Of a stretch of 64,000 nucleotides of DNA, positions 1 through 12,740 are shown one piece after another (positions within the stretch are counted from its first letter, which is position 1; the number at the start of each line of letters is the position of its first letter). The position numbers and the translations under genes were made by a program. The stretch covers positions 326,995 through 390,994 of the forward strand of contig CAJNOI010000052.1 in assembly GCA_905250115.1 (NCBI GenBank), written 5' to 3'. The stretch comes from Adineta steineri. Its lineage: Eukaryota > Rotifera > Eurotatoria > Adinetida > Adinetidae. Below the pieces are notes generated by a model. That model ran no database searches. It saw only the letters and a program-made list of their open reading frames with translations, and was not told the DNA's origin.

Positions 1-74
1 TCGAACTCGAAGTTTAACTCGTTTGTATTTTTTTGAATATTCAATCAATGTATATATAAGACTTTTAATTTTAG

Positions 75-967
75 AATCAGGTCCTACAAATTTAAATGGT
101 AATCGTGATAGTATACCTAGTACACCAACAGGTTTAACATATAAACATGAAACACCATTTGTTGGTCTTCTTGGACGAACATTATTAAGTAATTATCAAT
201 ATAATTATTGTTTATTTTGTTTTCTGAATTGAAATAATTTAGCTTCACGATATCCTCAATGTGAAAGATTATATACACCTCAAACAAATTATCGTCGACG
301 TGAAGATATGTATTCTAATCATGTAGTTGAAAATGTAAGTTTGATAAGAAATTAATATATATTAATCTATTTTTATTATTTTTAAGATTGAAATAAGTTC
401 ATCAGATAATGAACAATTAATGGAACGAGCTAAATGGGCAGGTGTTTTATCTGATTCATCTGATAATGAATTGTAAATATTTATTAATTTATTATTTCAA
501 AGAGAATATTTATGAATTCTTTTTTTAGAAATGAAAATCGTGTATGTTTTGCCGATACAATATCATTATCAAAACTAGCTGAAATGTTACGAAATAATGA
601 ACTACAATCTACATCTGATATATGTGAAATTGATATGGTTATACAACAAAGTACAATGAATGTGACCAGCCGTGAACAAATGAGACAATTTGATGGTAAA
701 AGCTATTGGTTTCATCGTGTTATACTTGATGGTCATATACAATTTCCTGCTGGAATTAGTCATGATGCAAATCAAGCACGACAACTTGCTTATCGACATA
801 TGATTGATGTTTGTTTGAATAATGGTGGTGTTAAAATGAAAATGTTAACTAATAATCGAGTTAAAGTAGTTAAAGGACCAAAATTAGAAGAACAAAGTCA
901 TCATAATACAGATGAATTAGATATGAATGGTAAAAAGTTTATTTTTATAAATCAACAATTCCATTAA
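75..967 (+). CDS. 3' part of an unrecognised multi-exon gene
   Basis: Four exons can be joined in frame: 75-188, 243-334, 387-472 and 529-967, with GT-AG introns of about 52-56 bp and stop TAA at 965-967. The 5' end lies outside the window; base 74 closes an acceptor (ttttag), so at least one upstream exon exists. About 243 residues are visible. The middle is rich in Ser/Asp/Asn. The last exon carries a segment with YWFHRVI, then IQFPAGIS, then an Ala/Gln-rich helix (ANQARQLAYRHM). This beta-beta-helix order recalls a double-stranded-RNA-binding fold, but the resemblance is weak. The tail is hydrophilic and no other domain is visible. An AATAAA signal lies at about 1040. I do not recognise the family. 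Confidence 0.7.
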
Positions 968-2834
968 ATTTTCTTTCTTCAGCTACTTACATATCAATGG
1001 CTGCTCTTTCATGTTTATCTGATTGCAAAATGGTATATTAATAAATAAACTTCCTTTTTATTTTTATTCTTTTAAAACCACATTCTAATTAAATATACGT
1101 TAATAAAAAACAAAATTATAACGAAGAGAAAATTTCCCTATAAAATATATATCATGAAAAGAAGATTAACTTGACTAGAATTTCTTAATAAAATATAATC
1201 TCTACAAGTAAATAACATGTGATTATTTGAATATACTACATACATTTATTATTTTAATGAGTTAAAAGAAACACAGGAAAATAATTTTTATTCATGTCAA
1301 TATAGATAATGAATAAATTTATTTTGTTTTCTATTGTATACTTTTGATATGATAGAAGAAATTTTGTATATTGATCTTATATCTCTCAATATTTATTACC
1401 GCTTTTTTTCTTCAAAATCAATTATACATGTTAGATTTTCAATGACAGATGCTGCTAAACACATTAATCATCGAAAATATTCGTTTAACGTAAGCATATA
1501 TAAGTATGTGTGGGTGTGATGATGATGGTAGCAGCTGAAGTTATTCTTTACTTCACTACAGTTGGTTTGTATTGTTTCTTTTTTTTAATATGTATATGTT
1601 TCTATCTTGTTGTCGTCAAAACAAAACAGAATGGTGCACGTCATGTAATGTACTTTAAATGTGACCAATAGTAACACATTCATAGCAACATTCAACGGTT
1701 TCTTGCATAATTTTTAATTTATTCTATCGATTCTATAGAATCGCTATTAGTTTGTATCATATATAATATCGATACAAAACATAGTATCATCTTTAGGAAA
1801 AACCTATAGCATGTGTCAAGATTAATCTTATCTTACGAAATAAAATTAGATAGATATCTGAATATAAGAAAAAAATACCATCCATGATTACTATTGTCTA
1901 AGGTCAATATTTTCTTAAGCAATTCAATGATTGATAGCAATGTCTATTTGATAATAAAACGAACAATTTAATTATAATTTGTTTTTCTTGAAAATACTCG
2001 TAATATTTGTATATGACAAACGAGTTTTTTTCTTCTTCTAATCATTCGAAATAGCTTGTTTAAAACTTATATAATATAATAAAACTATTCTTTTTTTTCG
2101 TATTTTTCAAGTTAAAAGTTTACATTTTCATCATAGTGATTAAAAATATGTATATAATCACTAAAAAAAAAAAGTTAAATATTATATTATACAATGTGCA
2201 TCAATCTCATAATGCAAATGTTCGTAACATTGACGGAAGGGGGATCTCAATGGAATGAAGAAAAGAAGAAAAAAAAATGTTAAGATAGAAAGAAAGAAAG
2301 AAAAAAAAAGACGGAGAAAGAAAGAAATATTAGAACGACAATAAAAAGAGAAAAAAGACGAATGCGTCAGATGAAAGAAAATATGTAGGGACCAATAACC
2401 ACGACGCCTCGAGAAATATTTTTCTTTTTAACAACGGACCCGAATAAAATAGACGCATAGAGTATAGAGAACGCACACACAGAACATGAGTAGTAACCAC
2501 GTTGACAACATCTATACAACAAAAGGCTATCAAGTCATTGATAGATTCTTTACTTGATAGAACTTCATACTATTTTATGAGGAAAACAACAACAACAAAA
2601 AAATTTTTATTTCATCTCACATTACTAACGAACCTCTATTCTATTTTATTCGAGTGCATGTGAATACTTATATTTAAATAGTTGAATCAATATTTTTTCA
2701 CGCAGAGCAAAGCTTTGATGATTGATTTATTCGATTTTTTAAGATCTATTTCTGTACATTCATATTTTCTTTTAGTTGGTACTCGTCGATAATGTTCATA
2801 AAATTATGATGACGTATATTTTATAAAATCTAAC
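968..2834. other. Intergenic spacer
   Basis: About 1.9 kb with no supportable coding exon. It holds AT-rich sequence, homopolymer runs and a purine-rich GAAA/GAAAG tract at about 2250-2330. The 61-67 aa open frames here have low-complexity composition. The 3' part is presumably the promoter of the next gene, but no clear TATA box is visible. Confidence 0.6.
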
Positions 2835-4890
2835 ATGCGTTATTATAATCCAATATATACTCGAAAATGGACAAAAATTTTTGTGCCTATATCAACATTT
2901 TTCACACAGCTAGGTAAGATAGATTTTGATTTTCATTATGAGATGTAATCCATTGAGGATTAGTTTTTGTTGAATTAATACTTAATGAAAAAGAAAGAAA
3001 ATTAATGTAATAGTGTTCGTTTTTTCTTACAATAAATTAATAAACGCTTGCTTATCTATAGGTAATCAATTCGGTATTAAATCAACTACAAATAATGATG
3101 AATCAACTATTCCTTTAACTAACGAGCACAATACGCAAAATTTTTATAATAATAATTATTCATCATCAATATTGACATTATTCGCTAATATTAAATCACT
3201 ATTTCATTCACATTATAAACCATCAGAATCCTATGAATTACATTCAAATGGTATTATTAAACATGAAAATAATAATTTAATTTATCATCAACTTGATATA
3301 CAAACAATAAATGATGAAAATAATAATGATACAAATCAAAATTCAGTTCTTCTTCATATGCCTTCTAATCATTCAAATGAATCACCTGATAATAAATATT
3401 CATTTCTATTATTTTTTAAAGAAAATTTCATTTCGATAATTCTTATAAGTTTAATCTATTTTTCATGGTTTATATTTATTGCTGGTATTTCAATAGTACA
3501 CATATTAATTTACTCTGTTCTATTTTTCCTATGTTCATTATCCGATCGTACAAGACGTTTTGCATTAGCTATATTAATTTATTTAACATATTTACTTTTA
3601 TATGATGCATTACATTTAATACCAAATTATACTGTATCAAATATTCATATACAAGATATTTATTTGATAGAAAAAAAATTTTTTGGTATTAATAAAAATG
3701 GACATATGATAACTTTGAATGAATATTTTCGACAAAATCATATACCATTATTAGACATACTTACAGGAATCTGTTATCTTCATTGGTAAGGATTATATTT
3801 TATCTTAATACGAAATATAATCATCAATAAAGTTAAGATTAAGTAACTAGAAAGCTTTCGAGGTCATTTTTGTGTCGAAATAAGTAGATGTTTTTCAAGA
3901 ATAGAAATCGATTGCATTTATTCAGGGTTGTCGCAAACTGGAGGCAGAAGGCGAAGTGATCTCTTCCAAAGTTTGACTTTCGATTAAATATTCTGGCTAC
4001 CTCCAATGCGACAGTGCTGCATTTATTGACAAAATTTGAAGTGCCATCGTATTCAGTTAATTCTAAATCGAAATTTTCACCTACTTTTTTCCGACAAACT
4101 GCATTACTTCATTTCAAGTGCAAATACGTGTTTAGAAGCAATATCGATTTATTTCTCCAGAGAAAAAACAAAATTTTTTTTTTGAAGAAAAACACGTTTG
4201 CATTTAATCGATTATTGTTAATTTTCAGTATTGTATTATTTGAGGACAGTTTTGTTAGGTTGCTAAAATAATATCATAAGTATCTTTTTCTTTTCTGTTA
4301 TTAGGATTCCTATTCCAGTTGCATACAGTCTTTATCTATATCGATATAAAACTAAACGTGATTATATGGATTTTGCATTTACATTTTTATTAACAAATAT
4401 TCTTGGCTTTGTTGTTTATTATATAATTCCAGCAGCGTAAGTCAAAATCTTATTCTTTAATAATAATCTTATAAAACAAAATGTTTTTAGACCGCCGTGG
4501 TATATTGAATTATATGGTTTTGAATTCAATATAAATGCACGTGGTAATCCAGCTGGTTTTATACATTTTGATCAGATAACTGGATTAAAAATATTCTCAT
4601 CAATGTATTCAAAAAATGCTAATGTTTTTGCTGCTATTCCATCATTGCATGCAGCCTATCCATTAATAACTGTTTTATATGGTTCATTAAGTAAAAGACT
4701 ATGGTTACACATTGTTTTCGTTATATTTACATTAAGTGTATGGTTTTCTGCAGTATATTCTCGGCATCATTATGTTATTGATGTCATAGCTGGTGGAATG
4801 TGTGCTATTACAGCTTTTGTCCTTTATCGTATTATATCTCGTATACCAACTATAAATAGATGGCTTGTTTTATACAGTAAATCAATCTAA
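2835..4890 (+). CDS. AUR1/IPC-synthase-like PAP2 (PAP2_3) membrane phosphotransferase
   Basis: Four exons: 2835-2913, 3062-3785, 4305-4436 and 4491-4890, giving 444 aa. The N-terminal third is Asn/Ser-rich and hydrophilic. Several hydrophobic membrane helices follow. The C-terminal half has the phosphatase/phosphotransferase signature: AAPPWY on the first side, PSLHAAYP (motif C2) and SRHHYVIDV (motif C3), with the catalytic His residues. Pro-Pro-Trp-Tyr plus PSLH plus HHYxIDV is the pattern of the AUR1/inositol phosphorylceramide synthase branch of the PAP2 superfamily rather than animal lipid phosphate phosphatases. Likely role: transfer or removal of a lipid head group in Golgi/ER-type membranes; the substrate cannot be read from sequence. 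Intron 3 (519 bp) contains a 97-bp hAT-like element. AATAAA lies at about 5073. Confidence 0.8.
3923..4019. mobile_element. 97-bp hAT-type MITE with perfect 8-bp target duplication
   Basis: Left end CAGGGTTGTCGCAA... and right end, read on the minus strand, CAGCACTGTCGCAT... form imperfect terminal inverted repeats of about 25 bp, sharing TGTCGCA and TGGAGG. Direct repeats CATTTATT flank the element at 3915-3922 and 4020-4027. An 8-bp duplication and CAG...CTG termini are the hallmark of hAT transposons. There is no coding capacity, so it is a non-autonomous miniature element. It lies in intron 3 of the PAP2 gene. Confidence 0.75.
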
Positions 4891-7800
4891 ATCATTGATT
4901 TCAAAGCAAAAAATGTGTGTGTGTGAGTGTGTGTGTGAATAGTGAGTGTTTCTTATTGTCAGATTGCCCTACAAACAAGCGAATTAAAGAATAAAATCTA
5001 TTATAAATTTAATGTGTTTGCTACTTTTGTTTTGTTTTGAATTCTATTTCATTTTCTTCTTCTTGTTTGTTTAATAAATAAATAAAAATAAACGAATGAC
5101 AATATTTTATGAAATGATTGTATACAAATAGGTTTTTATTCTACTTTGTAAATTGATGAATTTAATATTAGTCCTATTGATTTTCTTGGAAAAATTTGTA
5201 TTGTCAAGGGAATTTTTTATAAAATAATAATTTCGAAGAAATAGAATATATTCCCGAGAAAAACAATATCAAGCATTTAATATGTCACGTCGTATATTTA
5301 ATAAGGTGTAATTAAACTTGTTGAAAATGGACTTTTATCTTCATGTTGATTTAGTAAATAAAACACTTGACCTTATCTATAAAGGTAAAATAACTGTGAG
5401 TATTTTAATATATCATGAAAAGGTGCACATGAGGATACTATCGAGTCTATTATTTTTCGTCAATACTCGAAAGTCATAGAACTTATCAGGAATAGAGGTG
5501 CGCGTAAGACGAATACATATTGTCTCAATTCCAGTATAAAATTTCTTTTCAAGATAGGCTGATAAATTCGTTATCAAACACATAAACATTGGAATTTATT
5601 TCCTATGATTGCTGTTGATCACGAATACATTACAATCTCAATTCTATATAACACCTTCTTATATTCCCTTGGTATTGAATATAAAAATTATCATTTTTTA
5701 GCTCGATTTAATCAATAGATTCTTCTTATATTGACATCGATCTTTCACATATTTTATTTCGTAATAATTATGATGAATCATCGATGCGCATGACATACAA
5801 ACACATTTTAAATGATAATGATCGGAAAAACGTGATAACTTAATAATAATTAATGTTTAATTATTCATATAGAGATTGTATAGATATTTCCTCATATTAT
5901 TTTTATATAATTTAATCTGTAAATCAATTTGAGATTGTATTGCAAAATCAAGCATATACGTACAATTATAAACCATTTTTAAATTTCTTTCCAATAAAAA
6001 ACCTCAATTTAAAAATGACATACCTCTTTTCACTGGTTACAATCATACCCAATAGGTAATCGAATCATAGTTCATTCATTTTTCTTATTGACCATTTCTC
6101 TCTAGTTTAAATTCTATCGCGATTGAAACAAACAAATATTCTGATTTGTTTGAATATACTCTCTAACTCTTATTGCACTTATATAATCGTTCGTTCGACA
6201 TGGCACCATTAAAGAATACTTGAGTAGGCGTATCGTCTTTTTTTAAATCACAAATGTTTGCATATTAATGATTATAGTTACTTGTAATAGTGACCTCTGT
6301 TTGAGATGTATGTACATATGTCTATTGGCAGAACAAGGACAAGCAGGTGTATGTTTGTTCTCATTAGATGAAAAAAAAAATCAGTACTAATCAAGTCTTT
6401 ATATAACGATCATGACAATTTTGTTTGTCACTATTGATCCATGTTATTCTTGACTTGAGAAGAGAGAAAAAAAACGACTGAAAAAAAATATTTTGTATGC
6501 ACCATACCATATATTTCCATAATCGATACGCAAATAAATACATTTCTTTCAGACATGTATATAAATATATATATATAACGAAAAATTGATGACTAATATT
6601 AGCTGATTTATTACTATGTAAATTATGATTGTATTCAATTTCTATATTTTCTTTTTTGTCGATGTCGAGAAAAAAAACAATAGTGCCAAAGAAAAGATTC
6701 ATGATTCATTTTACTTGTCATTCTTTGACGACGGTAGAACCATTTTTTCTCTTTATTATTATTTTACAATATGGGCGTTTGCATCGTAATGTGTCATCAT
6801 ACGTCTACAGTTCGTTTTTCGCTCACTCGATCATTTTATTAATTTATATTTTAATAGTTGGGAAGTACGCATATTTGTGATAGGCAATCGATTAAGAGTA
6901 TAGAACAGTTTTGTACATGTATGTGACTTTACTTTTTCTTTCTTCTTTTTTATAATTGCTTATGATCACCTTCTAAATCGTCATGAAAGTAGACAAGCTG
7001 AGAAGTAATAAAAATAAATCTTTTCTCCGGTCATATTAGATATACAAAGAATATATTTGCTAAATTCCTTCGGAACGACAGATGCATATATTTAGCACTT
7101 TCTATCATTCATCATTTCCAGAATGAGCGAGCGAGACAAGTCATCATAATAGGCATACCAATCCTTTATAAGTCATTTTCTACTTATATATATATACTTT
7201 TTTTTCTAACTGTCTATTTGCATCTTTTATCGTGATGATGTGATGTAATAATCGATCAATATATTTGGAGTTAATAGTTGCCAGACATTGACCAATTCTT
7301 CAGACTAAATTGAGTAATTCTTTTCACAATTGAATCATTAGTATATATACATACACACAATGATTATTATTTTTTTATTATAGTCTCTTTACATTTGAAC
7401 TTTACAATAGTGATAGTTTATTTGACTTTGTTTTGTTCTTGTGCAGTCAATGAATAAGTATAGATATAAATTAGTAGCAAAACTACTTTTTTTCTATTGT
7501 ACATATGAATATACTAAACTGTTCTCGACTTGTCACAACGGAAGTCAAACATTTCTCCCATCACTCATTCTTTTTAGTATCTTTTTAATTGGTCTGTTGA
7601 AAGAAGAGAGAGAGATAGATAGATAGATAGAGACAGTGCGCGTGTGTGTATGAGAAAGGAAGAGAGAAAAAAAAGGTGAAGATTACTCGTCCTTTTGTCT
7701 ATAGAGCAATGCAATAATGGTAGATAAATAGTTGTGCATATGTTTGTATGTATATTTAGTAGTAGATGAAGATTTTTCTTTTTTTTTTCTTCTCTTTCAG

Positions 7801-7893
7801 ATGAACTGATTTGATTGTTAATATAAGAATATGATATTTCCGATTAGCATAAAATAAGAAGGTTATATGGAATAATAAATAACTAAAAAAAAA
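4891..7893. other. Intergenic spacer
   Basis: About 3 kb without a convincing gene. It contains a GT-rich microsatellite just after the PAP2 stop (about 4913-4938), scattered (TA)n tracts near 6562-6580 and 7188-7198, and a GA/GATA microsatellite at 7606-7632. Open frames of 61-103 aa here are hydrophobic low-complexity translations of AT-rich DNA. The last 300 bp probably hold the promoter and 5' UTR of the RAB11FIP-like gene. Confidence 0.6.
7606..7632. repeat. GA/GATA microsatellite
   Basis: GAGAGAGA followed by four to five GATA units, in the spacer upstream of the RAB11FIP-like gene. Confidence 0.8.
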
Positions 7894-10800
7894 ATGATGG
7901 AGTTTGATTTAAAAGAAGTATTTTCAATTCTTGATGAAAACGACGAGGGACAAATTCAATTACGTCGCTTTGTTGATGTTGCGAATAACTATTATTCAGA
8001 TGCAGAAGTAAGTTCATTAGAATTCTTTCTTTTTTTTTTGTTTAAGATGAACAACTGTTCAAAAGAAATACTTTTTTTCTAGAGAAATATAAAACCAATT
8101 ATTCTCGATAGGAAGAGAAGAATTATATTTCATTAAAAAAAATCAGAATATACATATACAAAAGACATGCAAATGATGAGCCTTTTGAGTGTCAGGTGTG
8201 TACGTGTGTTGCCCTTATATTTATGTATGTGTGAATCGAGCATAACGTTTGACGATTTATTCTTCTGCTTTTCTTTCTTTGTCTCGTTTTATTTTCCTGT
8301 CAACATTCAATGACATATGCTCACGTATTTCTATTTTTAGCAACTTGCTCGTATTACAAAAGCATTAGATCCTACTAATACTGGTTTAATCAATTTTGAT
8401 CAATTTTGTCAAGGTATTGCTCAATTAAGTTCATTACAAGGTGTATCATTGAAAGACGTTGCAACTGATTTATCACGTCGTAGTCGAGAGAATTCATTAG
8501 CAGAAGATTCAGATCAACGAAGTTTGGTAAGATTTTTTTTATTAAATTCTAAAATCCAATAATATTTTGTTGTTGTTTATTCATAATTTCATAAACGATG
8601 AAATTATATACTTTGATGTATTATTTCATTATGTCAATATTAATAATTCATTTATTTTTCAGAATCAAGACGGTAGTACAACAACTTTTAACGAATACGA
8701 CGTTGAAAGTGATGAAACATCACATAATAATAGTAGCAAAACACAACCAACAGTTAAGAATACAAATAGTACAGTAAAAAATACAAATAAGAATAATCAG
8801 AACAGTTATCAAAATAATCGATCAAGTTCGCCAATATTGGATTCATCTGCGTAAGTCAGTTGAATTTTTTTTTTCGAAAACAAAATACGATTTGTTTTAT
8901 ATTGAAATAAGTCTATGCAATCTTAATCTACTGTGATTGTCATAGACGTAGACATAAAAAATGTAACACCACGATTGAAAGGTTAAAGAAGTGTCAAATG
9001 ATTATCTTTGACTGTTCGTATTTACCAAATGAAGTAGAATAAAATGTACAGCTTAGACTGTAGGTCAAAAATCGACTAAACGAAATGTTCAAGAAAAAAA
9101 ACGAATAATAATATTGAAACTTGATGTAATCGTTTCAATAATAAATGAGACATGTTATAATTAACTATTCATTTACTATACAGTAACAATTATCCGTTGA
9201 ACTTGCTGAGAATTTTTGAAGATTAATTCATCACCTGCTGTGATAAATATATAGACATGCACTCTAAGATTTTTATTGTTTATCAAGAAAAGAATCTTCT
9301 TAATTATTAAACTATACCTATATTTTTGTTGTTGTTCTAGATTCGGTGATGAAGAAGAATTTAGTGGCGTAGCTGAATCAGATTCTATTACATATACATC
9401 GGATTTAATACATCCACGTGCTACTACACCCCAACATAATCTTTCGTATGTTTAAATTTTTGTATATCTTTCTTCTATTTTTTAATTATTTCAAGTCAAT
9501 TATCGAAACGAAGTAATTATTTACAACCTATTCATCCATCGGAAGAAGTCGAACAGCAATTACAAGAAACGGTTGATGAATTACAAAAAACAGTTGAAGT
9601 TTTAACAGAACAAAAAGAAACAACAGTTGATCGTTTAGCAAAAATTCAAAGTGAAAATACAGATTTAAAAACACGGTAAAATTAATGTTTGTGATAATAT
9701 TATTTTTATAATAAAAAGTTTTATTTTTATTTTCGTAGACTTTTAGCACTTGAAGATCGTTTTCACGATCTTGAAGGACAACAAGCGCATTCAGCCCAAA
9801 GCGAACATCAAAAATACGCAGAATATATTGTAAATTAAAATTTTTTCTTTTAAATAAATAAATTCAAAAATATATTTTAGACTCAAAAAGATCGATCATT
9901 TTTACAAGAAAAAGAAATTCTACAATCAAGGTAAATATCATTTGATATTTTCTTATGAAAAAATAGTATTATTTCATTGATTCTTCTAGTATCATGAGGT
10001 CAGTTTATTTCATTTTCTAATGGTCAAGTTAATAATCTCCTCTTTCCCTTGCATGTCTTCTTTTTGTGAATAATCTTCTTTGTGTTACCCTTAGTTTCTT
10101 GTTGTTGGATTTATATGTATATTAGAAAACAGCTTTTGTTTTTAATTAATTTTAATATAGAATATGATGAAAAATATACTCATTTTTTTATTATTTAGAA
10201 TTAATGCTATTGAAGCTGAACTTAAAGAAACGCAATCGACGAATGGACAAATGAAACATGATGTCAAAAAATTAAAAGATGTAATTATTTTTTTTTGATT
10301 TCATTCTGATGAGATTAAAAGTACATATACTGATGAATATTCTTTCCTATATTTGCGATAAATACTAAGTAGCAGATTAAGTTTATACCGAGTAGCTTGG
10401 GTCTGTTGGACTTAATTCTATAAGAGTTTCGAGATGCTGTTTCTTAAGATTGTTTTGAATGAGGATAAAGATAATGTCGAGTTACTACAGGTCGATATAT
10501 TTTTCAGCTAGTGATTTTATTAAGGCCTCCCTCCCCACTCAAAAAAATCGAAATGGATATAAATCCATGGGAGGATAGTCCGAAGTTTTCTCTTTCCGAA
10601 ACAATATGGCTTTTATTTAGCATATCGTTTCTTTGATGATTTAGGCCATCTTTTGCTTGAAAAATGTTTTTCGTTTTGTGACTGCGCATCTCAAAGATCT
10701 CTATCCCGGCTCGTATTATAGGCTTAATTTTTATTTATTTGAAAGAGCACATCAAGATGCAGGAAATGACGTTGTCATTTTTTTAAATTGTGCTTATTTT

Positions 10801-12740
10801 TATTATATTATGCACGCGCATATATAGAAAATTCCCCATTTTTATAGTTTTTAAAGTCCTTCAACTGGTCACATTTTTTACACATAGAAACTAACAATTT
10901 AGAAAAAAGGGCAATGTCAATCCTTGCATCTTAATATACTCTTTCAAAATAAAAAAAATTATAGCTATAGCACCAGCCGGGACACAGAACTTTGAGATGC
11001 CACGTAAGGTATGAGTGGCCCTTGTTTAGTGGATATCTTTCTTAAACGTCAAGATACAGATCTGAAAGTTTAACCACAGACTCTTCACTGTAGCCCCAAC
11101 ATACCCCACCGTTGATAGTTATTTCGATTATTTAATATGTTCTTATATGGAAGTTTTTTAGACAACATTTCTCATATCTGAGATTCTTACAATGTATGAT
11201 TTTCCATAGAATTCTATTCGTCGAAATACATATATTCAGTTTTCAGTCTTTGTTTTACAGAAAATGAATCTATTTTTCTGTACTATCAATATAAAAACTA
11301 ATCTTTTATTTTCTTATGATTTAGAAACTCGAAGATGTTGATATACAATTTAGTGAAAGTCAAATTCGATGTAATGATTTAGCAGAAGATAATGAAAAAC
11401 TACTGGAACAATTACGTCTTCAACGTCAAGAACTTGAAGCAGAAAAATTAACCAATGCACAAGTAACAAATAAAAACGTCTAATATTTCTATAGTTATAA
11501 ATTATATCGTATTTTCTAATATATTTTAGCTTGCTGAACAGTTAACATCTGAATCATCTCGTAAAATGTTTAGTCATACGATAAATCGAACGGAAAATAT
11601 GATAAAAAGTTCTGAGATACGTATTCAAGATCTTGATGCACAAGTTCGTGCATTAAAATTAGTATGTTTTTAATAAAAAAAGATATGATTTCAAGGATTA
11701 AATTATTTTTCTATTTAGGAAAATGAAAAACTAAAACAGGAAAATGACGAATTAAAAGAACGTGCTGTTGTAACGTATGTGATTAATAAATTATTTTATT
11801 AAAATTCTATTCTTTTTTTCTATAGTGGTTTTCATGAAGGTCGTCGATTAATGGCTAATCGAGATTCATTATCATATGCCGCTGAACTTGAATTTCTTTC
11901 AAAAGATGAAGTAAGAAAAAATATAGTATATTTTAATTTCCTAAAAAAAAACTTTTCTGATACTATCTGAAAGATGTCTAGTGTTCTTTTTTTAATTTGA
12001 ATAATATTTGAAGAAGAAAAAAACATAGGAAATGATTTTTTCTTATATACATAATGTAAATATTTACAGTTGATGAGCAAATTGAGAGAACAATTTCTGG
12101 TCAATGATCGTCTACGTGAATACATCGAACGAATGTTAAGTGTAATTATCGAAAATAATCCTCAATTACTTGAAATTACAGCTAATATGCCTATGGGTAT
12201 GCCAACATATCCATCAAATAATCATCGAAGACAATCAGTCGTATTATCGAATGAAATTGAAAATAAACCTACTCCCGTTGAACAACCATTGACATCAAAT
12301 GAATCAACAGTAAATGATTCATCAACGACATTAAATACAAACAAAAATTCAAATGACAAGTATTGCCGCCTGTAACGTTGATAATATACTTCTCGGTTTA
12401 AGCTTAATCCTTTGTTTTTTTGCGCTTTAATTATAGTAAATATTCTGTACGCACCTTCTTCTCCTTATGCTTTATCGATGTTAGTTTATATTGTCTCTTT
12501 AGGAATATACGTAGTATCGTTACTATTTCAGTTTAGAAATTACACTTCTTTATTTGCACGTTTCTATTATTTTATTTTTGTATTAATATCCTATAATCTC
12601 CATTGATTTAAAACAATAATTAATATATATTTGTTTTTCTATTTTAGCTCTTAAGCATCAATAAACAGTTACATGAATATATCGATTCATTATTACTTCA
12701 AATTCTTCTCCATAATCCAACATTATTAGAAAAACATTGA
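7894..12740 (+). CDS. RAB11FIP3/4-like: RAB11 family-interacting protein 3/4-like (EF-hands, coiled coil, FIP-RBD)
   Basis: Exons: 7894-8007, 8341-8526, 8663-8850, 9341-9445, 9496-9675, 9739-9829, 9881-9930, 10199-10280, 11325-11462, 11530-11661, 11719-11774, 11826-11910 and terminal exon 12070-12375, giving 570 aa. Residues 1-100 hold two EF-hand-like loops (DENDEGQIQ; DPTNTGLIN); both lack the usual Glu at loop position 12, so calcium binding is doubtful. From about residue 198 to 465 the protein is a long charged coiled coil. Residues 470-505 match the Rab11-binding helix: RLREYIERMLSVII then NNPQLLEI. By family, the protein should link Rab11 GTPase on recycling endosomes to transport and cytokinesis. 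A second terminal exon at 12648-12740 encodes an alternative Rab11-binding helix in the same phase. Intron 8 is unusually long (1044 bp) and holds an inverted-repeat element. Confidence 0.85.
10686..11000. mobile_element. Terminal-inverted-repeat element (MITE-like) in RAB11FIP-like intron 8
   Basis: GCATCTCAAAG at 10686-10696 begins a 28-bp stretch ending in TCCCGGCT. The same stretch occurs inverted at about 10973-11000, ending CTTTGAGATGC. About 24 of 28 positions agree by eye. The roughly 315-bp interval has no coding capacity. I could not see an unambiguous target duplication, so the superfamily is open. Confidence 0.6.
12648..12740 (+). CDS. Alternative last exon: second FIP-RBD helix
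   Basis: A good acceptor (tattttag) precedes an open exon of 30 codons ending TGA at 12738-12740. It starts in phase 0, as does exon 12070-12375. Its product (QLHEYIDSLLLQILL then HNPTLLEK) aligns along its whole length with REYIERMLSVIIENNPQLLEI of the preceding exon. Joined to the exon ending at 11910 it gives a 499-aa isoform without the Ser/Thr/Asn-rich tail. Joining it after the possible donor at about 12359 would create a stop at once, so mutually exclusive use is the better model. Confidence 0.65.
   Translation, partial: LLSINKQLHEYIDSLLLQILLHNPTLLEKH

Noticed and set aside
10504..10689. 61-aa frame on minus in RAB11FIP-like intron 8
   Set aside because: Intronic, no motif, ends at the edge of the inverted-repeat element.
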